A stretch of 64,000 bases of DNA from VRUE01 sp044867645 (lineage in GTDB: Bacteria > Actinomycetota > Thermoleophilia > Solirubrobacterales > 70-9): contig JBIOVI010000011.1 in assembly GCA_044867645.1 (NCBI GenBank), positions 32,809 through 96,808 of the forward strand, written 5' to 3'. The translations under genes and the position numbers were made by a program. Positions 34,639-43,118 of this stretch are shown here, one piece after another (the first letter of the stretch is position 1; each line of letters starts with the position of its first letter). The notes beneath the pieces are model-generated. The model was not told the origin of the DNA, ran no database searches, and was given only the letters and a program-made list of their open reading frames with translations.

Positions 34639-35874
34639 TCAGCCCAACAGCGTGTCGCCGACGTAGCCGCCCTTGCGGGCGCCTGGGGGGACGGCGAAGA
34701 CGGCGCTGCCGACGTGCTTGATGTACTCGTTGAGCGCGTCGGAGGAGCCGAGACGGCGCTGGATCGCGACGAACTGGCGCTCGGGGTCGCGCTGGAAGCA
34801 GATGAAGAAGAGACCGGCTTCGAGCTCGCCCAGGCTCTCGTCGACGCCGTCGGTGAACGAGTAGCCGCGGCGCAAGATCCGCTCGCCGTCGTTTGCCGAG
34901 GCGGAGGCGAGGCGGACGTGTGCATCGACGGGGATCGTCGGTGCGCCACCCTTCTCGGCGGCGAGGTCGAGCGGCTCGAACTCGTCGCTGCCGCCCAGCG
35001 GCGCCCCCCTGTACTTGTCGCGACCGATCGTCAGCTCCTGGTCTTCCAGCGGCGAGCGGTCCCAGATCTCCAGCAGCATGCGGATGCGGCGGGTGACCAG
35101 GTAGCTGCCACCGCGCATCCAGGCGGGCCCCTCGCCGGCGACCCAGACGAAGCGGCGCATCGCGTCGGTGTCCTCGGCGCGGATGTTGGCGGTGCCGTCC
35201 TTGAAGCCCATCAGGTTGCGCGGCGTGTCCTGGCTGCGGCTGGTGCTGGCGGTGCGGCCGAAGCCGAGCTGCGACCAGCGCATGACGACCGTGCCGCGGC
35301 CGATCCGGGCCAGGTTGCGAACCGCGTGGAAGGCGACCTGGGGGTCGTCGCTGCAGGCCTGCACGCAGATGTCGCCGCCGCTTTCGCCGGGGTTGAGCTC
35401 GTCGGCCGGCAGCGGTGGGATCTCACGCAGCGCTGCCGGCCGCTTGCTTTGCAGACCGAGGCCGCGACGCTCGAACAGGCTGGGTCCGAAGCCGAAGGTG
35501 ACCGTGAGGCGGGAGGGGAGCAGGCCGACCGTCTCGCCGGTGTCGTCGGGAGGGGCCGGTTGCAGGCTGTTGGCGTCGCCGACCATCTCGCCGGCGGTCA
35601 TCTCCGCCGCCGCCCGCGACCACTCGCGCAGCATCTCGCGCAGCTCGGAGCGGTTTTCGGTGACCAGATCGAAGGCGGCGAAGTGGAGGCGATCCTGGGC
35701 CGGCGTGTCGATCCCGGCCTGGTGCTCGCCGTAGAACTCGACCGAGCCGGTGCCGTCGGACTTCGCCTCGGCGGTCTCCTGTCCGACCAGGAAGCCGGTG
35801 GCGCCGCCGAGGCCGATGCCGGCGGCTCCTGCCCCGGCCGAGGCGAGGAGGCGGCGGCGGGTGATCGGCGTCAT
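34639..35874 (-). CDS. efeB: EfeB dye-decolorizing heme peroxidase (Tat-exported)
   Basis: A 411-residue DyP-type peroxidase. The N-terminus TRRRLLASAGAGAAG is a twin-arginine signal. The DyP motif GFKDGTANIR (near 218-227) contains the catalytic Asp; the proximal heme His is probably in PVDAHVRLA near 315. EfeB works at the outside of the membrane, oxidising ferrous iron (or removing iron from heme) for the EfeUO system. It follows efeU by 19 bases, so efeU-efeB form one unit. Confidence 0.94.
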   Translation of the reverse strand: MTPITRRRLLASAGAGAAGIGLGGATGFLVGQETAEAKSDGTGSVEFYGEHQAGIDTPAQDRLHFAAFDLVTENRSELREMLREWSRAAAEMTAGEMVGDANSLQPAPPDDTGETVGLLPSRLTVTFGFGPSLFERRGLGLQSKRPAALREIPPLPADELNPGESGGDICVQACSDDPQVAFHAVRNLARIGRGTVVMRWSQLGFGRTASTSRSQDTPRNLMGFKDGTANIRAEDTDAMRRFVWVAGEGPAWMRGGSYLVTRRIRMLLEIWDRSPLEDQELTIGRDKYRGAPLGGSDEFEPLDLAAEKGGAPTIPVDAHVRLASASANDGERILRRGYSFTDGVDESLGELEAGLFFICFQRDPERQFVAIQRRLGSSDALNEYIKHVGSAVFAVPPGARKGGYVGDTLLG

Positions 35875-35893
35875 CGCGGGGCGGTGGTCGGTC

Positions 35894-36769
35894 TCACGCC
35901 GGGCTCTCCGCGGGTGCGCGGCTCTCCGCCGGGCCAGTGCTGGCGCGCACCGGCCGTCGTCGCGGCCGCAGTCGGTCGGGCCAGAGCACGTAGATGGTCA
36001 TCGGCACGGCGTAGAGCAGGTAGACGAGCACCTCGCCGACGGTCGGGGTCGGCTGCAGGCCCAGCATCCCGGTCAACAGCGAGCCGGAGATCGTTCCCGG
36101 CTGGACCAGCCAGGTGAGGTCCAGCGCTTGCCCCTGCAGGGTGTTGAACCAGCCCGCCTCGTGCGCGGTGTGCAGCGAGGTCGCGAGCAGGCCGGCGGCG
36201 ACGAAGACGAGGATCAGACCGGTGATGCGGAAGAAGCGGTTGAGGTTGAGCCGCACGCCGCCGCGATAGATGCCGATGCCGATCGCGATTGCCGCGAGAA
36301 GGCCGATGACCGCGCCAGCACCGGCGGCCGCGGTGTCGGTCGCGTCCTGGAAGGCGGCGAGCATGAAGACCGAGGTCTCGAAGCCCTCGCGCAGCACGGC
36401 GAGGAAGGCCATCGCGACCAGCGCCATCGCCGAGCCGCGCGCCAGCGCGGTCGCCGCGTTCCCTTCCAGCGCCGCTTTGATGCCGCGCGCGTTACGCCGC
36501 ATCCAGACGATCATGTAGGTGACCGCGGCGACGGCGATCAGCCCGATCACCGTCTCCAGGCCCTCCTGCTCGCGCTGGGGCAGCTGTTCGCCGACCACCT
36601 CGAGCAGTACCGCGATCCCGACGCAGAGCGCGACCGCGATCCCGACGCCGATCCACATTTGCTTGATCGCGTCGCCCCGCCCCTCTTTGACCAGGAAGGC
36701 GGCGATGATGCCGACGATCAGCGATGCCTCGACGCCCTCGCGCAGGGCAATAACCAAGGTGGGGATCAT
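35894..36769 (-). CDS. efeU: EfeU ferrous/ferric iron permease (FTR1 family)
   Basis: A 291-residue permease with seven predicted helices. Both iron-path motifs are visible: ALREGVEASLIVGI near 8-21 and AVLREGFETSVFM near 125-137 (R-E-G-x-E). It takes iron across the membrane, with EfeO and EfeB as partners. First gene of the locus; gene order here is U-B-O-(EfeM-like), not the usual U-O-B. An iron box (36821-36834) lies 52 bases upstream. Confidence 0.95.
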   Translation of the reverse strand: MIPTLVIALREGVEASLIVGIIAAFLVKEGRGDAIKQMWIGVGIAVALCVGIAVLLEVVGEQLPQREQEGLETVIGLIAVAAVTYMIVWMRRNARGIKAALEGNAATALARGSAMALVAMAFLAVLREGFETSVFMLAAFQDATDTAAAGAGAVIGLLAAIAIGIGIYRGGVRLNLNRFFRITGLILVFVAAGLLATSLHTAHEAGWFNTLQGQALDLTWLVQPGTISGSLLTGMLGLQPTPTVGEVLVYLLYAVPMTIYVLWPDRLRPRRRPVRASTGPAESRAPAESPA

Positions 36770-36820
36770 CCAGCTGCTGCCTTTCTCGTTTTTGCTTCGC
36801 AGATTGAGGGCGCCGTTGCC

Positions 36821-36834
36821 TTAGGCGTCCCTAA
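36821..36834. promoter_or_regulatory. IdeR/DtxR-type iron box before efeU
   Basis: TTAGG-CGTC-CCTAA has the same 5-4-5 arrangement as the box before efeO. It overlaps a second small palindrome CCTAATTAGG (36830-36839). It lies in the 100-base gap between the zwf stop and the efeU start, where the efeU promoter must be. Confidence 0.75.
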
Positions 36835-36869
36835 TTAGGCGACCCGAAAAAGCTAGCATGAGACTCGTT

Positions 36870-38276
36870 TCAGGGCAGCCAGGGCTCGAACCACTGGGAG
36901 ATGCCGCGGGTCAGCGCGTCGGCCTCCTGCGGTCCCCAGGTCCCGGGCTCATAGGCGTGCACGGGGCCTGGCTCTTCCAGCAAAGGCTCGACGATCCGCC
37001 AGGTCTCTTCGACCGTGCCTTGGCGGGTGAAGAGCTGGGCGCGGCCCGCGAGCGCATCGCCGAGCAGCCGCTCGTAGGGCTCGGGATCCTCGCCGGGCAC
37101 TTTCTCGAACAGCACCTCGAGATCCGCCGGCTCGAACGCCTCTTCGCCGGCCCGCTTGGCGAAGAGGCGGATGCGGGCGCCCGGCTTCGGCTCGATCCGC
37201 ACCGTCAGCTGGTTCGGTTCCGGCAGCTTGCCCGGCCCGATCCCTAGCCGCGGCGGTCGTTTGAAGACGACGTTTATCTCCGACGCCTTCACCGGCATGC
37301 ACTTTCCGGCGCGGATGAAGAAGGGGACGCCGCTCCAGCGCCAGTTGTCGATCTCCAGCTCGACCGCCGCGTAGGTCTCGGTGTTCGAGTCCGCGGCGAC
37401 GTCCTTGACTTCCCGAAAGCCTTTGTACTGACCGCGCACGTAGCGCTTTGGGTCCGCGGTCCGCACCGCCCTGAACATCTCCAGCTTCTTGTCGCGGATC
37501 GAGTCCGCGTAGTTGCCGGCCGGCGGCTCCATCGCGACCAGGGCGAGGACCTGGAGCGCGTGGTTCTGGATCACGTCGCGCATCGCCCCCACCGCGTCGT
37601 AGAAGCGGCCGCGGTCGTCGACCCCGAAGTCCTCGGCGATCGTCACCTGTATGTGACCGACGTGCTCGCGATTCCAGACCGGCTCCAGCAGCGAGTTGGC
37701 GAAGCGCAGGTAGGCGATGTCCATCACCGGCTCCTTGCCCAGGTAATGGTCGATCCGCAGGATCTGCTCCTCGTCGAGGACCTCGCAGAGTTCGGCGTTG
37801 AGGGCGCGGGCGGAATCCAGGTCGTGGCCGAAGGGCTTCTCGATCACGACCCGCGCGCTGTCGATGAGGCCGGCGCCGGCGAGGCCGTGGACGACCGTGG
37901 CGAAGAGCGAGGGGGGAACCTCGAGGTAGAAGACCGGCCGCACGCATTCGCCGATCGCCTTGGCGGCCTTCTCGAAGGTCTCGGCATCGGAGTAGTCGCC
38001 TTGGACGTAGGAGATGCGGGCCGCGAGGCGGGCGAAGACGTCCTCGTCGGGGTCCTCGACGGTGGCGGCAATCGCTCTGCGGGCGTGCTCGCGCAGCTGC
38101 TCGATGCTCCAATCGTCGATCGCGACGCCGACGATCCGGCAGTCGAGCTTGCCCCGTTCCTCGAGGCGATAGAGGGCCCGGAAGGTCATTTTTTTCGCCA
38201 GATCGCCGGTGATGCCGAAGATCGTCAGCACGTCGGCCGTCGCGCCACCGTTTTGCTCTGCCGCACCCTTGGCCAT
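36870..38276 (-). CDS. zwf: Glucose-6-phosphate dehydrogenase
   Basis: A 468-residue enzyme oxidising glucose-6-phosphate to 6-phosphogluconolactone. Cofactor loop FGITGDLAKK (residues 20-29), active-site motif RIDHYLGKEPV near 175-185 and EDFGVDDRGRFYD near 225. After beta-strand 2 it has GVAIDDW (residues 50-56), where NADP-dependent enzymes usually carry an Arg; this points to NAD use (inference). Divergent from gnd-pgl with 89 bases between starts, so the oxidative pentose-phosphate genes face each other around shared promoters. Confidence 0.96.
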   Translation of the reverse strand: MAKGAAEQNGGATADVLTIFGITGDLAKKMTFRALYRLEERGKLDCRIVGVAIDDWSIEQLREHARRAIAATVEDPDEDVFARLAARISYVQGDYSDAETFEKAAKAIGECVRPVFYLEVPPSLFATVVHGLAGAGLIDSARVVIEKPFGHDLDSARALNAELCEVLDEEQILRIDHYLGKEPVMDIAYLRFANSLLEPVWNREHVGHIQVTIAEDFGVDDRGRFYDAVGAMRDVIQNHALQVLALVAMEPPAGNYADSIRDKKLEMFRAVRTADPKRYVRGQYKGFREVKDVAADSNTETYAAVELEIDNWRWSGVPFFIRAGKCMPVKASEINVVFKRPPRLGIGPGKLPEPNQLTVRIEPKPGARIRLFAKRAGEEAFEPADLEVLFEKVPGEDPEPYERLLGDALAGRAQLFTRQGTVEETWRIVEPLLEEPGPVHAYEPGTWGPQEADALTRGISQWFEPWLP

Positions 38277-38365
38277 CGGGGCTCAGGCTATCCGAGCGCT
38301 GAGGCTAGGATGGGCGCCGGGCGGCACCGTATGGGCCGCACCCTCGAGAGAAAGCGGAGGTTGCG

Positions 38366-39382
38366 ATGGATCTGGGAATCGTCGGTCTCGGTCGCATGGG
38401 GGCCAACATGGCCCGCCGCCTTATGCGCGACGGCCACCGCATCGTCGCCTACGACGTCAACCCCGACGCCGTCTCCGAGCTTGCCGGCGAGGGTGCCGAC
38501 GCCGCCACCTCGCTGCAGGAGCTCGCCGCCAAGCTGAGCGTCCCTCGGGCGGTCTGGGTGATGGTGCCCTCTGGTGAGATCACCGAGCAGACGGTCGAGG
38601 ACGTCGCCGCGGTGCTCGAGCCAGGCGATGCGATCGTCGACGGCGGCAACTCCTACTACCGCGACGACATCCGCCGCGCCGAGATGCTGCGCGAGAAGGG
38701 GATCGACTTCGTCGATTGCGGGACCAGCGGCGGCGTCTTCGGCCTCGAGCGCGGCTACTGCCTGATGATCGGCGGGCCCGACGGCGCGGTAGAGCGGCTC
38801 GACCCGATCTTCGCCAGCCTGGCGCCCGGCGTCGAGTCGGCGGAGCGCACGCCCGGGCGCTCCGGGGAGCCCTCGCCCTCGGAGAACGGCTACCTGCACT
38901 GCGGGCCAAACGGCGCCGGCCACTTCGTGAAGATGGTCCACAACGGGATCGAGTACGGGGTGATGGCCGCCTATGCCGAGGGGCTCAACATCCTTCGCAA
39001 CGCCAACGCCGGCAAGGCGCAGCGGGAGGCAGACGCGGAGACCGCTCCGCTCGAGCAGCCCGAGTACTACCAGTACGACCTCGACCTGCCCGAGGTCACC
39101 GAGGTTTGGCGGCGCGGCAGCGTGATCGGTTCCTGGCTGCTCGACCTGACCGCGGCGGCGATGCAGGAATCGCCTGACCTCTCCGAGTTCGCCGGCCGCG
39201 TTTCCGATTCCGGCGAGGGTCGCTGGACCTCGATCGCGGCGATCGACGAGGGGGTCCCGGCACCGGTGCTGACCACGGCGCTCTACGAGCGTTTCTTCTC
39301 GCGCGGCCTCGACGACTTCGGCGACAAGGTGCTCTCGGCGATGCGCAAGCAGTTCGGCGGCCACGACGAGAAGAAGTCTTGA
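38366..39382 (+). CDS. gnd: 6-phosphogluconate dehydrogenase, short (decarboxylating)
   Basis: A 338-residue enzyme giving ribulose-5-phosphate and CO2. Cofactor fold GIVGLGRMGANMARRLM (4-20) ends in VAYDVNPD: Asp30 at the end of strand 2 favours NAD over NADP, matching the short YqeC/GndA class. Substrate motifs CGTSGGVFGLERGYC near 119 and GAGHFVKMVHNGIEYG near 184-199 (catalytic Lys and Asn) are intact. GAAAGCGGAGG precedes the ATG. Four-base overlap with pgl. Confidence 0.95.
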   Translation: MDLGIVGLGRMGANMARRLMRDGHRIVAYDVNPDAVSELAGEGADAATSLQELAAKLSVPRAVWVMVPSGEITEQTVEDVAAVLEPGDAIVDGGNSYYRDDIRRAEMLREKGIDFVDCGTSGGVFGLERGYCLMIGGPDGAVERLDPIFASLAPGVESAERTPGRSGEPSPSENGYLHCGPNGAGHFVKMVHNGIEYGVMAAYAEGLNILRNANAGKAQREADAETAPLEQPEYYQYDLDLPEVTEVWRRGSVIGSWLLDLTAAAMQESPDLSEFAGRVSDSGEGRWTSIAAIDEGVPAPVLTTALYERFFSRGLDDFGDKVLSAMRKQFGGHDEKKS

Positions 39383-40050
39383 GCCCGCTACTCGAGGTCG
39401 TCGCCGACGAGAAGGCGGCGGCCCGGCACGGAGCCGAGACGATCGCCGTTGCCGGCCGAGCGGCGGTGGAGGCGCGTGGCTCCTTCACCCTGGCGATGAG
39501 CGGCGGCCGCACTCCGTGGGCGATGCTGGCAATCCTCAGCGAACTGGAGGAGATGCCCTGGGAGCAGACGGAGCTGTTCCAGGTCGACGAGCGGATCGCC
39601 TCACCGGGCAGCGACGAGCGCAACCTGACCCACATGGTCCTCGGCCTCTCGCTCGACCATCAGACCGCGCTGCGGCCGATGCCGGTCACCCAGCGCGATC
39701 TCGAGATCGCGGCTCTCCAGTACGAAGACTCGCTGCCCGAGAGCTTCGACCTCGTCCATCTTGGCCTCGGCCGGGACGGTCACACCGCCTCGCTGGTGCC
39801 GGGGGACCCGGTGCTCGACGTCACCGACTACCGCGTTGCGGTCACCGACGCCGCGTACCAGGGCCACCGCCGGATGACGCTCACCTACCCCGCCCTCGCC
39901 GCAGCCCGCCGCATCGTCTGGCTCGTCACCGGGGAGGCGAAGCGCGAGCCGCTGGCCAGGTTGCTCGACGGCGACACCTCGATTCCCGCCGGCCAGGTCG
40001 AGAACGACGACATGGTCGTCGTCGCCGATGAGGCCGCGGCGGGCGGATAG
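39379..40050 (+). CDS. pgl: 6-phosphogluconolactonase
   Basis: A 223-residue protein of the SugarP_isomerase fold: FTLAMSGGRTPWAML near 36-50, FQVDERIASPGSDERNLTHM near 68-88 and HLGLGRDGHTASLVPG near 127-142 (catalytic His). It hydrolyses the lactone made by Zwf. TTG start at 39379 overlaps the gnd stop by four bases (TTGA), so gnd and pgl are coupled. Confidence 0.95.
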   Translation: MSPLLEVVADEKAAARHGAETIAVAGRAAVEARGSFTLAMSGGRTPWAMLAILSELEEMPWEQTELFQVDERIASPGSDERNLTHMVLGLSLDHQTALRPMPVTQRDLEIAALQYEDSLPESFDLVHLGLGRDGHTASLVPGDPVLDVTDYRVAVTDAAYQGHRRMTLTYPALAAARRIVWLVTGEAKREPLARLLDGDTSIPAGQVENDDMVVVADEAAAGG

Positions 40051-40069
40051 TCGCCTCGCGCGAGAGATT

Positions 40070-40089
40070 TGTTAGCGAATTCGCTAACA
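40070..40089. promoter_or_regulatory. 20-bp perfect palindrome, candidate operator of HTH/NTase pair
   Basis: TGTTAGCGAATTCGCTAACA is a complete 20-base palindrome, 22 bases before the ATG of the XRE-type gene. Size, symmetry and position are those of an autorepression site for a dimeric HTH antitoxin. Confidence 0.75.
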
Positions 40090-40111
40090 TGCGATGGCCA
40101 AGTTCTAACGG

Positions 40112-40462
40112 ATGCTCGATCTCGAGGCGATGCCGATGCCGATGGCAAGCGAAATTCTCCGCCGCAGTGGTCTCAGCCAGGCAGAGCTCGCACGCAGGGC
40201 CGGGTTGCCCCGCTCGGTTGTCAATGCCTATGTCCGGGGCAAGCGCGAGCCTGGGGCGAACGCCCTCGCCCGCCTTGCCGCCGCTGGTGGCCTTGAGTTT
40301 GAGCTGACGCCTCGCAGGCCGCCGGTCGACGTCGATCGAGCGAGCAAGATCCTCGTCCAGGTGCTGGAGCTCGCTGAGGCGCTCCCGTTCCGCCCTCGTC
40401 CCGAGCTGGCCTTTCCGCCTCTGTCGGATCGGATCGATAGGCAGCGATCGGACAATGAGTGA
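40112..40462 (+). CDS. XRE-type HTH protein, likely antitoxin
   Basis: A 116-residue protein with a Cro/CI-type helix-turn-helix: SEILRRSGLSQAELARRAGL near 13-32 followed by PRSVVNAYVRGKREPGANAL. The C-terminal half (about 65-116) is proline- and charge-rich and may contact the partner. Its last eight bases overlap the start of the nucleotidyltransferase gene, the usual antitoxin-first order. Predicted to bind the palindrome at 40070-40089 and control both genes. Confidence 0.8.
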   Translation: MLDLEAMPMPMASEILRRSGLSQAELARRAGLPRSVVNAYVRGKREPGANALARLAAAGGLEFELTPRRPPVDVDRASKILVQVLELAEALPFRPRPELAFPPLSDRIDRQRSDNE

Positions 40463-40991
40463 GCTCGTCGAAAAACTGTTCACGATCCACGATGCGCTCA
40501 CTGAGGCCGGTCTCGCCCATGCGTTCGGTGGCGCGATCGCGCTTGCCTACTGCGTCGAGGAGCCGCGTGGCACCCGTGATCTCGACGTCAACATCTTCGC
40601 CGATGCATCCGAGGCGGAGGCCGTTCTCGGCTCGTTGCCGCAGGGAGTCCGAGTCGGGAAACGGGACATTGCCAAGGTCAAGCGCGATGGACAGGCCCGC
40701 TTGGACTGGGACGGAACCCCGATCGACGTCTTCCTGAACAACATTCCGCTGCACGATGCGGTCGCCGCGTCGGTCGTCTGGGTTCGATTGGAGGGTCGCG
40801 AAGTCCCGGTGCTCGACTGCGCCTCGCTGGTCATTTTCAAGGCGTTCTTCGATCGAACCAAAGATTGGGCCGACATAGAGGCAATCGCAGTCGCTACCCC
40901 CAAGGACATCGAAGGTGCAGCAGAGACGATCGCCGACCTCATCGGCAATGACGATCCGGCGGTCGAGAAGCTGAAGGCCCTCGCGGACTGA
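40455..40991 (+). CDS. Nucleotidyltransferase, AbiEii/MNT-like (likely toxin)
   Basis: A 178-residue Pol-beta-fold nucleotidyltransferase. The signature FGGAIALAYCVEEPRGTRDLDVNIF is split as FGGAIALAY (25-33) and TRDLDVNIF (40-48), giving the GG...DxD metal site; a third acidic residue is in PIDVFLN near 93. This size and motif fit minimal NTases used as toxins (AbiEii/MenT-type) that modify tRNA or other RNA. Paired with an upstream XRE gene. The toxin role is inferred from domain pairing and operator, not shown. Confidence 0.78.
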   Translation: MSELVEKLFTIHDALTEAGLAHAFGGAIALAYCVEEPRGTRDLDVNIFADASEAEAVLGSLPQGVRVGKRDIAKVKRDGQARLDWDGTPIDVFLNNIPLHDAVAASVVWVRLEGREVPVLDCASLVIFKAFFDRTKDWADIEAIAVATPKDIEGAAETIADLIGNDDPAVEKLKALAD

Positions 40992-41003
40992 GCGCGGCCT
41001 GGG

Positions 41004-42368
41004 TCAGGCCTCGGCCAGTGAGACCACGTGGTTGGCAACGATCCGGCCATCCGGATCCCACTTGTGCTTGACCTCGCCGAGGCGGTCGCAGACGTCCGGC
41101 GGCAGGATCGCGTCGACGTCGCAGGGCCCCTCGACGAAGTTGTAGTAGCCGCCGTCGGTAGCCCAGGGGCTCATCGCCTCTTCGATCCGCTTCAGGTGGG
41201 CGGGGATGGCCTCGCCCAGCTCGGGCGTCATCGGCATGCCGATGCTGAACATGACGAAGCCCGCGTCGAGGTGGGAGAGGGCGCCGCCGTTCTCGGCGGG
41301 CCGGCCCAGGGCGCCGCCGAGGTGGCGCAGCTCGCTGAGCAGCAGGGGGGACCCGGAGTCGGGCCCGGCGACGGCGACGAAGGCGTCGATTGCCTCGTCG
41401 GGTAGGTCGCGGATCGTCTGGCCTTCGCCGACTCCCGGCACGGGGCTCTCGGGGTCCATGTGGATCCGGCACAGCCCGGCCGCGGGCATCCAGGCGAAGG
41501 TGTCCATGATCGTCTCGCCGATCGCGCGCAGCGGTGCGATCGCCGCTTCGCCCTCCTCCTGGCTGCCGATGCAGGCTGCGTCGATCGTCAGCAGCGGCAG
41601 GCCGCGGATCGGCTCGGGCACGTCGGGGATCGGGGGAGGAGTGAGGAAGCGGACGACCGAGGTGATCTCGTCCGGCACGGTCGCCGCCCAGTCACGGTAG
41701 GTGCGGACCGCGTCGGCACCGACCTCGGCGGGGAAGAGGAGGGCGCCTGCGTAGAGCTCGGCGATCGGCAGCAGATCGAGGTGGAGGGCGACGATGACCC
41801 CGTAGCCGCCCCCGCCGCCGCGCAGCGCCCAGAAGAGATCGGCGTCGTTCTCGGCGTCGACCTGACGGGCCTCGCCGGCTGCGTCGACCAGCTCGATCGA
41901 CCTGACTCGATTGCAGGCGAAGCCGTGACGGCGGCCGAGCCAGCTCAGCCCACCGCCCAGCGTGTAGCCGGTGACGCCGACGTCGGGGGCGGAGCCGGGC
42001 ATCGAGCAGAGCCCGTGCGCCCCGGCGGCGTCGCTCAGCTCGAGCACCAGTGCGCCGGCCTCGACCCGGGCCGTCTGCGCGTCGGGATCGATTTCGATCC
42101 CGCGCATCCGCTCGGTCTTGAGCAGGATCGTTTCCTCGAGCGGCGCCAGCGGCGCTGCGCCGTGCCCGGTTCCCTGCGCGGCGACCCTGAGGTCGTGCTC
42201 GGCGGCGAAGCGCACCGTCTTGGCAATGTCCTCGGCGCTCTCGGCGAAGGCGACCGCGACCGGTCGCTGGTCGGCCGCCAGGTTCCAGGCGATGCGCGCC
42301 TCGTCCCAGTCGGGGTCGCTCGGGGTCGCTATCCGGCCGGCGATCGCCAGCCCGGAGAAATCAGTCAT
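41004..42368 (-). CDS. FAD-binding oxidoreductase, berberine-bridge-like
   Basis: A 454-residue PCMH-type flavoprotein with a C-terminal BBE segment. GTGHGAAPL near 66 holds the His expected to bind FAD covalently; PDVGVTGYTLGGGLSWLGRR near 128-148 is the second FAD-contact region, without the extra Cys found in bicovalent members. The C-terminus has DGGYYNFVEG near 390. It oxidises an alcohol, sugar or alkaloid-like substrate with O2. It follows rpiA by 15 bases on the same strand. Confidence 0.88.
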   Translation of the reverse strand: MTDFSGLAIAGRIATPSDPDWDEARIAWNLAADQRPVAVAFAESAEDIAKTVRFAAEHDLRVAAQGTGHGAAPLAPLEETILLKTERMRGIEIDPDAQTARVEAGALVLELSDAAGAHGLCSMPGSAPDVGVTGYTLGGGLSWLGRRHGFACNRVRSIELVDAAGEARQVDAENDADLFWALRGGGGGYGVIVALHLDLLPIAELYAGALLFPAEVGADAVRTYRDWAATVPDEITSVVRFLTPPPIPDVPEPIRGLPLLTIDAACIGSQEEGEAAIAPLRAIGETIMDTFAWMPAAGLCRIHMDPESPVPGVGEGQTIRDLPDEAIDAFVAVAGPDSGSPLLLSELRHLGGALGRPAENGGALSHLDAGFVMFSIGMPMTPELGEAIPAHLKRIEEAMSPWATDGGYYNFVEGPCDVDAILPPDVCDRLGEVKHKWDPDGRIVANHVVSLAEA

Positions 42369-42383
42369 CGGAGTCTCCTCGTG

Positions 42384-43031
42384 TCAGGGGATCGACAAGC
42401 GGTTCACGACGGCTCCCGCACCGATCAGAACTTCGCTCACCATATCCGGCGGGAAAAGGCCATGGGAGGAGACCCCCGGGTCCGACTCGAGGCGGGCAGC
42501 GAGCGCCGCCGAGTCGCCGATCTCACCTCGATAGTCGGCGATGACGCCGCCGTCGGGGCTGCGCGGAACGTCGCGCAACTCCACCTCATCGCCGAGGCGA
42601 GCCCGGGTTGAGCGCAGGCCGAAGGCAAACAGCTCCAGCGGCACCGGGGGGGACAGCGATTCGACCGGCTTGCTCGAGTCGGCGATGACGACGAAGCGCT
42701 GGGCCGCGGCGGCGACGATCTTCTCGCGCTGGTGGGCGGCGCCGCCGCCCTTGATCAGCCAGCCGTCGGGGGTCACCTGATCGGTGCCGTCGATCCCGAT
42801 GTCGAGCCGCTCCAGCTCGCTGAACTCCTCCACCGGGATACCCAATTCGCGGGCCTGCTCCTCGGTGGCCACCGAGGTGGCGACGCAGCGGATGCCGGTG
42901 AGGCCGCGGCCGGCGATCGCCGGCAGCAGGTATGCCACCGTCGAGCCGGTGCCGAGGCCGATCGTCATCCCATCTTCGATCAGCTCCGCCGCCGCCTCGG
43001 CGACGATGCGCTTCTCGTCATCCGCCCCCAC
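42384..43031 (-). CDS. rpiA: Ribose-5-phosphate isomerase A
   Basis: A 215-residue enzyme interconverting ribose-5-P and ribulose-5-P. Motifs: GLGTGSTVAYLL near 25-36, DIGIDGTDQV near 77-86 (DG(A/T)D active site) and KGGGAAHQREKI near 93-104 (catalytic Lys and Glu). Complete and of normal length. Its start lies 14 bases from the hairpin element at 43045-43097, which separates it from the divergent FHA gene. Confidence 0.95.
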   Translation of the reverse strand: MGADDEKRIVAEAAAELIEDGMTIGLGTGSTVAYLLPAIAGRGLTGIRCVATSVATEEQARELGIPVEEFSELERLDIGIDGTDQVTPDGWLIKGGGAAHQREKIVAAAAQRFVVIADSSKPVESLSPPVPLELFAFGLRSTRARLGDEVELRDVPRSPDGGVIADYRGEIGDSAALAARLESDPGVSSHGLFPPDMVSEVLIGAGAVVNRLSIP

Positions 43032-43044
43032 GGCCGCGGACTCT

Positions 43045-43097
43045 AGACGTGCCGGGACTTATGCACCTATATGGACCCGCTAAGTCCCGGCACGTCT
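43045..43097. repeat. Hairpin element copy 1 (upstream of FHA gene)
   Basis: A 17-bp perfect inverted repeat, AGACGTGCCGGGACTTA (43045-43061) and TAAGTCCCGGCACGTCT (43081-43097), around a 19-base loop containing CCTATATGGACCC. The reverse strand reads GGGTCCATATAGG in the loop, the same loop motif as the element at 44947-44998, and the stems share the sequence GACGTGCCGG. The element sits 14 bases from the rpiA start and 21 bases from the FHA start. Confidence 0.9.
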
Positions 43098-43118
43098 GGG
43101 TTCTATGCTCGCGCTGGT

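Noticed and set aside
34714..36117. 467-codon open frame on the plus strand
   Set aside because: Antisense to efeB and efeU, both unmistakable.
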